From Spirosoma sp. (GTDB taxonomy: Bacteria; Bacteroidota; Bacteroidia; Cytophagales; Spirosomataceae): a stretch of 64,000 nucleotides of DNA. The stretch covers positions 62,001 through 126,000 of the forward strand of contig NZ_JAPLET010000009.1 of NCBI RefSeq assembly GCF_026391055.1, given 5' to 3'. Below the pieces are notes generated by a model. The model was given only the letters and a program-made list of their open reading frames with translations. It ran no database searches and was not told the origin of the DNA. Of this stretch, positions 36,341 through 44,508 are shown in pieces. Numbering within the stretch: position 1 is the first letter of the stretch; each line of letters starts with the position of its first letter. Both the position numbers and the translations under genes were made by a program.

Positions 36341-37228
36341 ATGAATCAGGAAGAGGATAAACGGGAAATTCTGTTTTTAAGTGATACTCAGGCTCCCATG
36401 TGGGTAGAACGATTGGTGTTGCGGACGCACCAGAATACAAAGGCAACAACGACCATTTTCAATGAGATTATCCGGCTCAAACCGGCGGTTCTCTATTGGC
36501 TGGGCGATATCGTTTCGCTGGGCTACCGGAATAACAAATGGCGCATCATTGACCAGTTTCTGGCAAGTTGCACGGCGGTCGGTACGGCGGTGTACGCCAT
36601 TATGGGCAACCACGATGTGATGGGACGCCCCCGAAAAGGAGCGAAGAACTTCCAGAAACGCTTTCCAGAGCATATTCCAACCGGTTACGTCAAAATAACG
36701 GATAGCGTTGCGGTTGTAATGCTCAATTCAAATTTCAGTATTCTCTCCATCGCCGATCTGGTGAAACAGCAGACCTGGTATGAACAAACGCTCAAAGACC
36801 TTGATGAAGACCCGGCCGTAAAGGTCGTTATTGTTACCTGTCATCACGCACCTTACTCCAACAGCAAGCTGGTTGGCTCATCCAAGCTTGTTCAGCAGCG
36901 ATTTGTTCCGGCCTACACGCGGTCACAGAAAGGGCGTCTATTCATTACGGGACATTCGCACGCCTTCGAGCGCTACGAGTTTGAAGGCAAAACGTTCCTG
37001 GTCATTGGCGGGGGTGGTGGCCTGAGGCAACCGCTGAACGTATCGCCCACCCGGTTACCCGATCTGGCAACGGACTACAAACCCCTCTTTCATTACCTGT
37101 CGGTTAGGCGCGATGGCGATGGGCTTTCACTCACGTCGTATTGCCTGAAGAAAGACTTTTCCGGTTTTTCGGAAGGCTATCACTTCGACATACCGGGGCA
37201 GGAAGTTCTGGCGGAGAAGCCGAATTGA
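36341..37228 (+). CDS. Calcineurin-like metallophosphoesterase
   Basis: Cytoplasmic metal-dependent phosphoesterase of 295 residues. The motif series is complete except for the first histidine: EILFLSDTQAPMW (D15, with DTQ in place of DxH), LYWLGDIVSLG, IMGNHDVMG, VTCHHAPYS and FITGHSHAFERYE. The altered first motif is seen in some family branches. No signal peptide is present. It follows the envelope operon after a 66-bp gap, which includes an imperfect inverted repeat, so co-regulation is uncertain. The substrate is unknown. Confidence 0.85.
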   Translation: MNQEEDKREILFLSDTQAPMWVERLVLRTHQNTKATTTIFNEIIRLKPAVLYWLGDIVSLGYRNNKWRIIDQFLASCTAVGTAVYAIMGNHDVMGRPRKGAKNFQKRFPEHIPTGYVKITDSVAVVMLNSNFSILSIADLVKQQTWYEQTLKDLDEDPAVKVVIVTCHHAPYSNSKLVGSSKLVQQRFVPAYTRSQKGRLFITGHSHAFERYEFEGKTFLVIGGGGGLRQPLNVSPTRLPDLATDYKPLFHYLSVRRDGDGLSLTSYCLKKDFSGFSEGYHFDIPGQEVLAEKPN

Positions 37229-37265
37229 GGGCGAGTAAACTAATTGCCGTAGGCTTTTTCTGTTT

Positions 37266-37333
37266 TAAGGCACGGAGCGCACAGAGAGCGTCAAATTCGA
37301 ACCTTTCTGTGTACTTCGTGTCTCTGTGTTAAG
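37266..37333. repeat. Dispersed palindromic intergenic repeat (ACACAGAG type), copy 1
   Basis: This 130-bp gap contains TAAGGCACGGAGCGCACAGA, then CTTTCTGTGTACTTCGTGTC and TCTGTGTTAA. The two ends are inverted copies of a CACAGAG/CTCTGTG motif. The reverse complement of the right half matches the element at 55822-55890 (both read TT[A/G]AACACAGAG[A/G]CAC, then CACRAAGTACACAGA). It may act as a bidirectional terminator between the phosphoesterase and the minus-strand gene. Confidence 0.5.
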
Positions 37334-37358
37334 ACCTTGTATTATAAATTAAAACAAC

Positions 37359-38180
37359 CTACTGCTCCTCTACTACGCCTGCACCCAACTCAGCAAACAG
37401 CGTTTGCCAGTACTGCGTAACAGCGGGGTTATTCTCCCGAACGGATGCGTTGGGCTCGAAGGGTAGCACCATGGTGATAGCGGGACTACCGATGGTATAG
37501 CGTTTGAGTTGTTCGGCATCGGCTTTGGCCCACTCATCGGCCTGGGCGTTATCTTTGGGGGGCTTCACCTGGAAATCGCGTCGGCCGGTTCCTTTCACGC
37601 TCTCGATCATGTCGCTGAGGTAATAGACTTTCACGGCTGCGCCGGATTCGTTGGCTTTGGCAATAACAGGCAGACTGGCCCAGATGTCGGTCTCCCGATT
37701 CGAACTACCCGTATTTTGCGCCATCAGTTGTTGCAGCACCCGCTGCCGGATCTGGGCTTTTTCTCGGGTGAGAAGGAGCTTGAATTCCGTTTCGGCGGCT
37801 TCGCGGTCGGTTGGGCTGGCGGCCGATACGTCTTCCATCTCAGAGCGGACGGTAATGTTCAGGGCGCGGGCTTTAGACGTATTTTCATGAATAAAATAGA
37901 CTTCCAGCTTATCGCCTTTCTGCCGGATATTCTGTTCAATAACCTCATCGACCATCTGCTGGTACTTGCGGTTCACAAACGCCTTGTTGACATCGACACT
38001 GCGGGTTTTATCCAGGAAGATCAGGGTATAGACCGGGTCGTTGGCTGGAGTCGGCTTATCCGGTGATGATGAGCAGCCCGGAAAAAGGCCTAGGCACAAG
38101 GCTGCGAAAAATGCCCAGTTCGTGAGTGTATTCAGGTACCTGTCTGTATGTTTTTGTGGCGCGGGAAGTCGTTGTTGCAT
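37359..38180 (-). CDS. Lipoprotein with a vWA-like fold
   Basis: Protein of 273 residues with a basic N-terminus, a hydrophobic stretch and a possible lipobox (LCLGLFPGCSSSPDKP, C36). The mature part starts with YTLIFLDKTRSVDVNKAF, where DKTRS resembles the metal-adhesion DxSxS site of von Willebrand A domains, and later has VKVYYLSDMIESVKG, matching the third vWA strand. The middle is charged and helical. It lies 5 bp after the gene at 38186-39139, so the two form an operon. The function is unknown. Confidence 0.68.
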   Translation of the reverse strand: MQQRLPAPQKHTDRYLNTLTNWAFFAALCLGLFPGCSSSPDKPTPANDPVYTLIFLDKTRSVDVNKAFVNRKYQQMVDEVIEQNIRQKGDKLEVYFIHENTSKARALNITVRSEMEDVSAASPTDREAAETEFKLLLTREKAQIRQRVLQQLMAQNTGSSNRETDIWASLPVIAKANESGAAVKVYYLSDMIESVKGTGRRDFQVKPPKDNAQADEWAKADAEQLKRYTIGSPAITMVLPFEPNASVRENNPAVTQYWQTLFAELGAGVVEEQ

Positions 38181-38185
38181 GGTCC

Positions 38186-39139
38186 TTATCGTAGTAGTGC
38201 CGCCCGTAAAGAGGTATCGGCGGGAGTGTTATGGTTCCAGTAATCAGATTGGACGGTCTTTTTTAAAACGGCACGGGATGTGAGAAGGTTATCTTTGCTC
38301 GGGTATGTCTCTGCCCACCCCACAATGGTATGCGGGAACTGGCCTTCGAAAATAATGCGTAAAGACCGGTCGTCGGTCGGATATTCGATGACGTACGATT
38401 TGAGTAACTTTCCCGGATACAGAATCCCTTCATAAGGTTCTAGTTTCACCCGGGCCGCCAGCGGTTCGAGTTTCCGGTGCCGCAGCCGCGCTGTTATGGT
38501 ACCCGGAATAAGCTGAATTTCACCAATTGGCAGTTTGCCGGGGTCGATGCGAATACGGCTCCAGAGTTCATCTTCCAGCAACGCTTTGGGCACGGTATAC
38601 GTTTCGTCAGCTTCCGGCTCAATGTATGATTTGCCCGTTACCTGATATTCATTCGTCCGGTAGTTGAGCTGAAGGTAGCTATGCCCCGACCAGTCCTGCG
38701 CTGTAGTACTGACTTTCAGCGTATTCGTAAAAATAGGGCTGTTGATGGGTGTGAACACCGATGTAGCCAGCGAATAATCTTCCAAACCAGCGGCAAAGGT
38801 TCTGAACAGATTTGTTTTCAGCACCGGAACGGCCTTGTCGCGGCTGGCTTCGGTCATAGCCCGAATCTGGGTATCGGTTCGAAAGTCTTCGACGGCAAAG
38901 ATCAGCCGGGCCTCCCCCGCATGTAGCGCCCCCGCCTGAGCCTGTTCGAGACGGTAGGTGTTTACTTCTGCTTTTCCGGCCTGCCAGTAGGCTGTGAAGG
39001 CCGCAGGCAAAACGATGGACGTAGGTGGTGACGCAGCAACAGGCGGTTTCTGAAAAACGGTCGCTTTTATGGCAAACGCAAACCCGACAGCCAGGATGAG
39101 GATGATCAGCAGGAAGTTTTTCGTGACGAACGTTTTCAT
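38186..39139 (-). CDS. Exported protein of unknown function
   Basis: Protein of 317 residues with an N-terminal membrane or signal segment (FLLIILILAVGFAFAI). The mature part has AYWQAGKAEVNTYRLEQAQA, RLIFAVEDFRTDTQ and SGHSYLQLNYRTNEYQ. I recall Bacteroidota homologues of this type labelled as septum formation inhibitor Maf, but no Maf nucleotide-pyrophosphatase motif is present and that name should not be trusted. It heads a two-gene minus-strand unit with the vWA-like lipoprotein. No enzymatic residues can be proposed. Confidence 0.72.
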   Translation of the reverse strand: MKTFVTKNFLLIILILAVGFAFAIKATVFQKPPVAASPPTSIVLPAAFTAYWQAGKAEVNTYRLEQAQAGALHAGEARLIFAVEDFRTDTQIRAMTEASRDKAVPVLKTNLFRTFAAGLEDYSLATSVFTPINSPIFTNTLKVSTTAQDWSGHSYLQLNYRTNEYQVTGKSYIEPEADETYTVPKALLEDELWSRIRIDPGKLPIGEIQLIPGTITARLRHRKLEPLAARVKLEPYEGILYPGKLLKSYVIEYPTDDRSLRIIFEGQFPHTIVGWAETYPSKDNLLTSRAVLKKTVQSDYWNHNTPADTSLRAALLR

Positions 39140-39226
39140 GGTGAGACAGTCTGGTACTGACTGCGTTGCAAAAGTCTGGCAGTTTAGCTTATCTTACAAC
39201 TGTTTACCGAAACGATTTCCTTAATA

Positions 39227-40858
39227 ATGATACGACCTCTCGCCCACCTAGCTTTTATTCTTCACTTTACATTCTTCATTATTCACTCCTTATCGGCTCA
39301 GGTAGAAAAGTCTCCGCCCCGGCACGAAGGCGATGGCCCCTTTGGCAAACTCATCATCCGGGGTGTTACGCTCGTTAATAGTACCGGTGCCCCACCCGTT
39401 GGACCGATGGATATTGTGGTCGAGAAAACCCGGATTACGCAAATTCGGCAGGTAGGTTATCCCGGCGTTCCGATCGACCCAAAAAGTCGTCCGCAGGTAT
39501 CACCCGGCGATAAAGAGCTGAACTGCGAAGGCATGTATCTGATGCCCGGCTTCATTGATATGCACGGCCACATTGGCGGCCAGGCACAGGGCGCTAGTGC
39601 CGAGTATGTCTTCAAACTCTGGCTTGGGCACGGCATTACTACCATTCGCGACCCATCATGCGGCAATGGCCTCGACTGGGTACTTGAGCATCGGGCCAAA
39701 AGTGACCGGAACGAAATTACCGCTCCCCGCATTAAAGCGTACACCGTTTTCGGGCAGGGGGCTAAAGAACCCATCAGCACCGTAGAGCAAGCCCGCACCT
39801 GGGTTCAGCAAAACGCAAAAAAAGGGGCCGATGGCATCAAGTTTTTCGGGGCTGAACCCACTATATTCCGGGCAGCCCTGGAAGAAAACAAGAAGCTGGG
39901 TCTGCGCTCGGCCTGCCACCACGCACAGCTGGAAGTAGCCCGAATGAACGCGCTGGCAACGGCCAGAGCCGGTTTGACCTCCCTCGAACACTGGTACGGC
40001 CTGCCCGAAGCCCTGTTCGACGACAAGACGGTTCAGAACTACCCTGCCAATTACAACTACAACAACGAACAGAACCGCTTTGAAGAAGCCGGGAACCTCT
40101 GGCAACAGGCTGCCAAACCAGGCACTGAGCGCTGGAATAAGGTGATGGACGAACTCATTGGGCTGGATTTTACCCTCGACCCAACCTTCAACATTTACGA
40201 AGCCAACCGGGAGCTGATGCTGGCCCGGCGTGCCGAATGGCACGACGACTACACGATGCCAAGCCTGTGGCGTTTCTACGGCCCCAGCCGGATTTCGCAC
40301 GGGTCGTACTGGCATTCGTGGGGCACGGAGCAGGAAGTAGCCTGGAAGAAAAACTACCAGCTTTGGATGGCCTTTATAAACGAATTCAAAAATCGGGGCG
40401 GGCGCGTGACGGCGGGTTCTGATTCGGGCTTCATTTACCAGCTTTACGGCTTTGCTTACATCCGCGAACTCGAACTCCTCCGCGAAGCCGGTTTCCACCC
40501 TCTCGAGGTAATCCGGGCAGCCACCCTGAAAGGTGCCGAAGCACTGGGCATGGCCGACCAGATCGGCTCGGTTGAGGTCGGCAAACTGGCCGATTTTGTA
40601 ATTGTCGACCAGAACCCGCTCGCCAACCTGAAGGTATTGTATGGTACGGGGGCTATTCACCTGAACGACAAAAACGAAGTAGAGCGCGTTGGTGGGGTTA
40701 CTTATACCGTGAAAGACGGCGTAGTTTATGACGCAAAAAAGTTACTGGCCGATGTTCGGAAAATGGTAGCCGATGCTAAGCAGAAAGAGAATTTCGAGAT
40801 CACGCAGCCCGGCGTTCCGGCCAAAGCGGGCAAAGTATCGGGTGGAGCAAAGAACTAA
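39227..40858 (+). CDS. Secreted amidohydrolase
   Basis: Exported metal-dependent hydrolase of 543 residues with a signal peptide (LAFILHFTFFIIHSLSAQ). It shows MPGFIDMHGHIGG (HxH-type metal site), the lysine region GADGIKFFGAEP, SACHHAQLEVARM, SLEHWYGLPE and the metal aspartate in TAGSDSGFIYQLYG. The C-terminal ADFVIVDQNPLANL is the usual family end. The signal peptide and long insertion near residues 260-350 fit secreted imidazolonepropionase- or dipeptidase-like members, but the substrate cannot be read from the sequence. It is divergent from the 38186-39139 gene. Confidence 0.85.
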   Translation: MIRPLAHLAFILHFTFFIIHSLSAQVEKSPPRHEGDGPFGKLIIRGVTLVNSTGAPPVGPMDIVVEKTRITQIRQVGYPGVPIDPKSRPQVSPGDKELNCEGMYLMPGFIDMHGHIGGQAQGASAEYVFKLWLGHGITTIRDPSCGNGLDWVLEHRAKSDRNEITAPRIKAYTVFGQGAKEPISTVEQARTWVQQNAKKGADGIKFFGAEPTIFRAALEENKKLGLRSACHHAQLEVARMNALATARAGLTSLEHWYGLPEALFDDKTVQNYPANYNYNNEQNRFEEAGNLWQQAAKPGTERWNKVMDELIGLDFTLDPTFNIYEANRELMLARRAEWHDDYTMPSLWRFYGPSRISHGSYWHSWGTEQEVAWKKNYQLWMAFINEFKNRGGRVTAGSDSGFIYQLYGFAYIRELELLREAGFHPLEVIRAATLKGAEALGMADQIGSVEVGKLADFVIVDQNPLANLKVLYGTGAIHLNDKNEVERVGGVTYTVKDGVVYDAKKLLADVRKMVADAKQKENFEITQPGVPAKAGKVSGGAKN

Positions 40859-41043
40859 CTGGATCAGGGATGAATGGCCGCATTGAGTAATTCTACCGCG
40901 TCGCGTCAATTATTTACTTGCCATAGCCGCAAAAGCTTATGGTCAAAACGGACAAACTGAATGAATAATAAGTAAGAAACATGTGTTGACATTAAAGACC
41001 ATCTGTTTTTAGAATCCGGGTATTTATCTCTCAGTATTATCTG

Positions 41044-41051
41044 TATTTTTG
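41044..41051 (+). promoter_or_regulatory. Promoter -7 element before the TM2 gene
   Basis: TATTTTTG matches the Bacteroidota TAnnTTTG consensus, 20 bp before the ATG at 41072. A clear TTTG -33 element at the usual spacing is missing (only TTTA at 41023). The rest of the 213-bp gap after the amidohydrolase gene shows nothing notable. Confidence 0.45.
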
Positions 41052-41071
41052 AGGGTAACTACACACTTTTT

Positions 41072-41518
41072 ATGAACATGAAATATCTATTGATTTTTTG
41101 CCTGCTCACCGTGGCAACCTTGACAACGCGTGCTGCCGATCTCTCCGCAGACGCATATTTAATTAATGATCAGCAAGTGGAACAGCTAATCGCCCAGAGC
41201 GAAGACGTTAGCCTTGCCGCTGTAAGTACCAACCTATTGGAGAGCCAGCAATTAGCCGGTAGCTTAACCGGTACTGCTCGTATAAAAGCAAGCAAGGAAT
41301 TTGTTCCGGCCATCTTGCTGAACTTTTTCCTTGGCGGTCTGGGTATTCACCGCTTATATCTGGGTACGCAAACCCTGACCTGGGTTGGCTACATCCTGAC
41401 CTGTGGTGGTATTTTCGGCGTTGTCCCCCTGGTCGACTTTATCGTGCTGATCATGCACAACGAAGATATTTCTCCGTATGTCGACAATTCGAAGTTTTTC
41501 ATGTGGGCGAATAACTAG
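41072..41518 (+). CDS. Exported TM2-domain protein
   Basis: Protein of 148 residues with a signal peptide (YLLIFCLLTVATLTTRA), a polar middle region and a C-terminal TM2 domain: VPAILLNFFLGGLGIHRLYL, then TLTWVGYILTCGGIFGVVPL and VDFIVLIMHNEDIS. TM2 domains are two-helix membrane modules of unknown molecular function. It is convergent with the operon at 41614-44405, two of whose members end in similar PG-x-G/YAG hydrophobic modules, so the proteins may be functionally related (inference). Confidence 0.82.
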   Translation: MNMKYLLIFCLLTVATLTTRAADLSADAYLINDQQVEQLIAQSEDVSLAAVSTNLLESQQLAGSLTGTARIKASKEFVPAILLNFFLGGLGIHRLYLGTQTLTWVGYILTCGGIFGVVPLVDFIVLIMHNEDISPYVDNSKFFMWANN

Positions 41519-41522
41519 TGAT

Positions 41523-41616
41523 TAATGAAGTGGGTTGGGTAGTGGAGTGAGTCAGTAGCTAATGCATAAGCAAGATTTTTGCCAGCTACTTACCCGCTCT
41601 ACTACCCACTTCACTA
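41523..41616. terminator. Large imperfect inverted repeat between convergent genes
   Basis: The segment 41523-41560 and the segment 41584-41616 are complementary over much of their length (TGAAGTGGG with CCCACTTCA, and GTAGCT with AGCTAC). It lies between the stop of the TM2 gene and the stop of the minus-strand operon, so a bidirectional terminator is the natural reading. Similar GTGGAGTGAGT sequence occurs at about 36288, so it may also be a dispersed element. Confidence 0.5.
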
Positions 41617-42447
41617 CTTCACCATCTCCAGCACCTGCTGACGTACATTCGCATTAAACGCAGCCGCCTTGCGTTGATTTAACTGCCGTACGAGCACCTC
41701 CGCCCTCCGCACGCCCCCCGCGTGAAACGAACCAAATAAACCCGCTCCAACACCCCAGGCGGATAGGTAATAGCCCTGCAAAAAGCTTGTAACCCCAAAA
41801 TACAAACCCGCCGACTGCATAACGATGCTTAGAACTGCTTCGCCGGGTCTGCCCGCATAGAATTGTCCGGCACCCGGAATAAAGGTCGAGAGCCATTGGG
41901 CTTTCTTTTCGCTTTTTAGTTCGGGTACTTGCCGGTAAGGTACCGACAATGTGTCTGTCTGGGCCATCACTGCCAATTCGTGATAGGCTACCGATGCTTC
42001 GGGCCAGCGCCGTAATTCGTTCAGAGAAAGCACTCTAATAGCCATCAGCAATGGAGATACCGGCACATCGGAGTGCAGATAAGGCAACCGCTCCAGTAAT
42101 GATAGTGCGTTCTCAAACTGTCCGGCCAGGTACGCGCACAGGATCTGCTCCCGCCGAAGCGAATACAGCAAACTATCTGGATAGCTGGGTTGAATCTGAC
42201 CGTTGAGAAACGCAACGGCTTGTGCATATAGCCCCTGCTGTTTCAGGCAGCGGGCCTTACCCATAGCCGCCCCAACCTGTATATCCGGCGATTCGGCAGT
42301 ATACAATACACGCTCATAGCCCACACGAGCCACCAGAAACTGGCCTGATGCGAAGAGAGAATCGGCCTGTGCGAGCGGGTTCTGCGCGCTAGCGATTGAG
42401 CAGATTCCGCAGAGGAATGTGCATATCAAACAAAATCTTGTTGTCAT
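41614..42447 (-). CDS. Exported helical-repeat protein with C-terminal TM2-like hydrophobic module
   Basis: Protein of 277 residues, last gene of a four-gene operon. It has a signal peptide (FCLICTFLCGICSIASAQ) and TPR-like helical pairs (LAQADSLFASGQFLVARVGY, KARCLKQQGLYAQAVAFLNG). The C-terminal hydrophobic module starts LSTFIPGAGQFYAGRPGEAV. The PGAGQFYAG motif resembles the start of TM2/DUF5683-type modules. The start is set at 42447; an ATG at 42465 is also in frame. Either way the gene overlaps the end of the upstream gene by about 60-77 bp in another frame, an unusually long overlap that implies coupled translation. Confidence 0.75.
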   Translation of the reverse strand: MTTRFCLICTFLCGICSIASAQNPLAQADSLFASGQFLVARVGYERVLYTAESPDIQVGAAMGKARCLKQQGLYAQAVAFLNGQIQPSYPDSLLYSLRREQILCAYLAGQFENALSLLERLPYLHSDVPVSPLLMAIRVLSLNELRRWPEASVAYHELAVMAQTDTLSVPYRQVPELKSEKKAQWLSTFIPGAGQFYAGRPGEAVLSIVMQSAGLYFGVTSFLQGYYLSAWGVGAGLFGSFHAGGVRRAEVLVRQLNQRKAAAFNANVRQQVLEMVK

Positions 42448-43261
42448 AACCCCGGTTAAATTCATCGCGCCGGACTTTTACGGCCAGCGTACTTCCCCAG
42501 ATATTGCCTATGTAAAACACGGTGAAGAGCGAGCCAAACCCCAGAAAACGCAAACTTGTGGAACCATCTTTCCGGTAGCCTTCCCAGGTCAGCAAACCCA
42601 GCGTCAGCAACGGTAAAAAAGCAGCTATACCCTGTTTCGATTTTCCTGCATACACTTTCCCTGAACCCGGCAAAACAGCACTAAATAGGCCTGCCAGTGC
42701 AGGTGAGCGCCGTTTTTGAGCTGCTAGCCCCTTCCGGTAAGCATCCAGCCGGGTCTCTTCGGCACTTAACGCATAGGAAGAATAACTGAACTGTTGGCGG
42801 AGGGTGTCATAGCGGCTATAACGGCGTTGCAGAAGGGCTACACCGGCTTGTTCAAAAGCCTTTAACTCGATCAGTGTAGAGTCGGTAGCTGGAAGTTCCT
42901 GCATGATCGCACCCGCCGAATCGAGCTGGTGTTGAAACGCCAGGCAATACGCGCCAAAGTAGCGGGATTTATTATAGAAGGATGATGTCGGCGATACCGA
43001 CAACAAGTGACTACTGGCTTCATCCAGCGATTTTGTACTGTAAGCCAGCCAGCCCGTCAGGTAGGCCAGTGAGTCCAGTTGCGAAGCTGTAAGCGATTGT
43101 TTATTGAATGCATGAAGCACGAAAGCGGCCTCGTCGTTCGCTTCCTTCTCGGATAAGTAACGGGCAAATTGCCATTCATGACTAAAATTGCCGGTCTGGC
43201 AGAAACCGGGTGTTAGCAGAAAGCAGACTAGCACCGACAGCCAATAACGAAGTATTCTCAT
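42389..43261 (-). CDS. Exported helical protein with C-terminal TM2-like hydrophobic module
   Basis: Protein of 290 residues with a signal peptide (RYWLSVLVCFLLTPGFCQ). The middle is helical (EWQFARYLSEKEANDEAAFV, YFGAYCLAFQHQLDSAGAIM), resembling degenerate TPRs. The C-terminal part, LFSAVLPGSGKVYAGKSKQG and the following hydrophobic segments, parallels the PGAGQFYAG module of the next gene product, so the two are likely distant paralogues. It starts 4 bp inside the YidD gene and overlaps the downstream gene. A role at the membrane together with YidD is inferred from the arrangement only. Confidence 0.75.
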   Translation of the reverse strand: MRILRYWLSVLVCFLLTPGFCQTGNFSHEWQFARYLSEKEANDEAAFVLHAFNKQSLTASQLDSLAYLTGWLAYSTKSLDEASSHLLSVSPTSSFYNKSRYFGAYCLAFQHQLDSAGAIMQELPATDSTLIELKAFEQAGVALLQRRYSRYDTLRQQFSYSSYALSAEETRLDAYRKGLAAQKRRSPALAGLFSAVLPGSGKVYAGKSKQGIAAFLPLLTLGLLTWEGYRKDGSTSLRFLGFGSLFTVFYIGNIWGSTLAVKVRRDEFNRGYDNKILFDMHIPLRNLLNR

Positions 43262-43716
43262 CGGTAACGGCTCAGAGGGTCAAGAATGGTACCATCAGCG
43301 GGGCTTATGTCCATTGGTGGTACATCCAGCAAACCGATACGATTACAACGCATGATGCGGTCGGCGCTCAGGAATACCCCTTTTATAATGCCATATTGTT
43401 CGATAGCCTGTTTGCTGAAGTTGGAGCAGGTAATCTGGTAAGGGCAGCTTCGGGCCAGTTGCTGCGACATCAGCCGCTGGTAGCCCAGCATAGCTGTTTT
43501 TAAGGCCAGCGAAACCGGATTATACTGCGCCAGCCAGTTTTGCTTCCGGTATTGCACCACCCGATCTGAATTGCCAACCCCACGATACTGCGCAAAAGCG
43601 GCACTATTCTGGAAATCACGGTCGGCCAGCAGTTGCTGATCTGATACGGGTACCTGCGCCCGAAGGCTGGTCGTTCCTCCCAGAGTAACGACCAGCAGTG
43701 CTACAGCCAGCCTCAT
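43258..43716 (-). CDS. yidD: Exported YidD-family protein
   Basis: YidD-family protein of 152 residues; classical YidD is a cytosolic membrane-associated protein of about 70-85 residues that aids YidC/Sec membrane insertion. The core here is SCPYQITCSNFSKQAIEQYG, then KGVFLSADRIMRCNRIG, with the conserved cysteines C91, C97 and C124. Unlike the classical form it has a signal peptide (RLAVALLVVTLGGTTSLRAQ) and an added 60-residue N-terminal region. It would thus face the periplasm or the outer membrane. It overlaps its upstream and downstream neighbours by 4 bp each. Confidence 0.8.
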   Translation of the reverse strand: MRLAVALLVVTLGGTTSLRAQVPVSDQQLLADRDFQNSAAFAQYRGVGNSDRVVQYRKQNWLAQYNPVSLALKTAMLGYQRLMSQQLARSCPYQITCSNFSKQAIEQYGIIKGVFLSADRIMRCNRIGLLDVPPMDISPADGTILDPLSRYR

Positions 43717-44405
43717 TGATCGGTTTTGGCCGTTGCTGGAATGACGTAATCGAAATATGAACTGTTGGCCGCGTGATTCAGCCGAAAATCGGCGTAAACC
43801 GTTTTCGACACGGTCGAGTCCTTGTCCTGGTAGACTATTTCAGTTGTGGTAGCCGGAAACGGCCGCCCCTCGATGGGCTGATAGTCGTAGTAGAACACTT
43901 TCCGAATGATTTTTCCGGCACTATCGGTATAGTGCATATAGATCGGGTTGGCCCGGTCGTAGACAATCCGTACCCGCTGAATGGGCATTTTAGCGTTGGG
44001 CGTTTTAAGCCGCCACTCCGTAATCAGCAGTTTGCCGTTGGCTGTTGTTTTATCCTGAACGAATCCCAAACGGCTCAGGCCCATATCGGAGGTCGTACCA
44101 TTCAGAAAAAAAGCCAGCTGGGTGGTCTGCGTACTGAATGATTCGTTCTGATAGCGAATAACGGCGTTTCGGCGGGGATCATAGATTCGGGTTTCGCCGA
44201 GTTTATTGGCCAGGATAACCACTTCACGCGGGAAGGTAAAGTGGGTTACCATATTCCCATTGCGCTGGTAAAACATTTCACCCCGAATAGTAACGGATTT
44301 ACCCTGCTGAACCTGCCGGGTGGTAACCGTAGCCGACAGGCGATCAATGGTTTGAGGAGACAGCAAAACGAGGCTACCCGCAAGTAGCAAAAGGACAGGA
44401 TTCAT
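43713..44405 (-). CDS. Exported LolA-like protein
   Basis: Protein of 230 residues whose sequence resembles LolA/LolB-type outer-membrane lipoprotein carriers: DRLSATVTTRQVQQGKSVTI, MFYQRNGNMVTHFTFPREVV and KLGETRIYDPRRNAVIRYQN follow the half-barrel strand order of that fold. The N-terminus has a short hydrophobic signal (PVLLLLAGSLVLLS). The start is set at ATG 44405; an upstream in-frame ATG at 44441 adds twelve polar residues. It is the first gene of the overlapping four-gene operon with yidD. A lipid- or lipoprotein-handling role is inferred. Confidence 0.68.
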   Translation of the reverse strand: MNPVLLLLAGSLVLLSPQTIDRLSATVTTRQVQQGKSVTIRGEMFYQRNGNMVTHFTFPREVVILANKLGETRIYDPRRNAVIRYQNESFSTQTTQLAFFLNGTTSDMGLSRLGFVQDKTTANGKLLITEWRLKTPNAKMPIQRVRIVYDRANPIYMHYTDSAGKIIRKVFYYDYQPIEGRPFPATTTEIVYQDKDSTVSKTVYADFRLNHAANSSYFDYVIPATAKTDQ

Positions 44406-44438
44406 GGACGGTGGGTATTGACTACGCCCAAAAATAAA

Positions 44439-44467
44439 CAATCCCGGCCATTTAGCGACCGGGATTG
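44439..44467 (-). terminator. Terminator of the 44509-45024 gene
   Basis: Arms CAATCCCGG (44439-44447) and CCGGGATTG (44459-44467) form a 9-bp GC-rich stem. Read on the minus strand, the hairpin is followed by TTTATTTTTG. It lies 42 bases after the stop of the minus-strand barrel gene, as expected for a rho-independent terminator. Confidence 0.65.
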
Positions 44468-44508
44468 CCTTCTTTACAAAAACTATACCTGCTTTATCAG
44501 GACAACAC

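Noticed and set aside
39656-40660. A 334-codon minus-strand frame inside the amidohydrolase gene
   Set aside because: Antisense shadow of a GC-rich gene with intact amidohydrolase motifs; no recognisable protein features.
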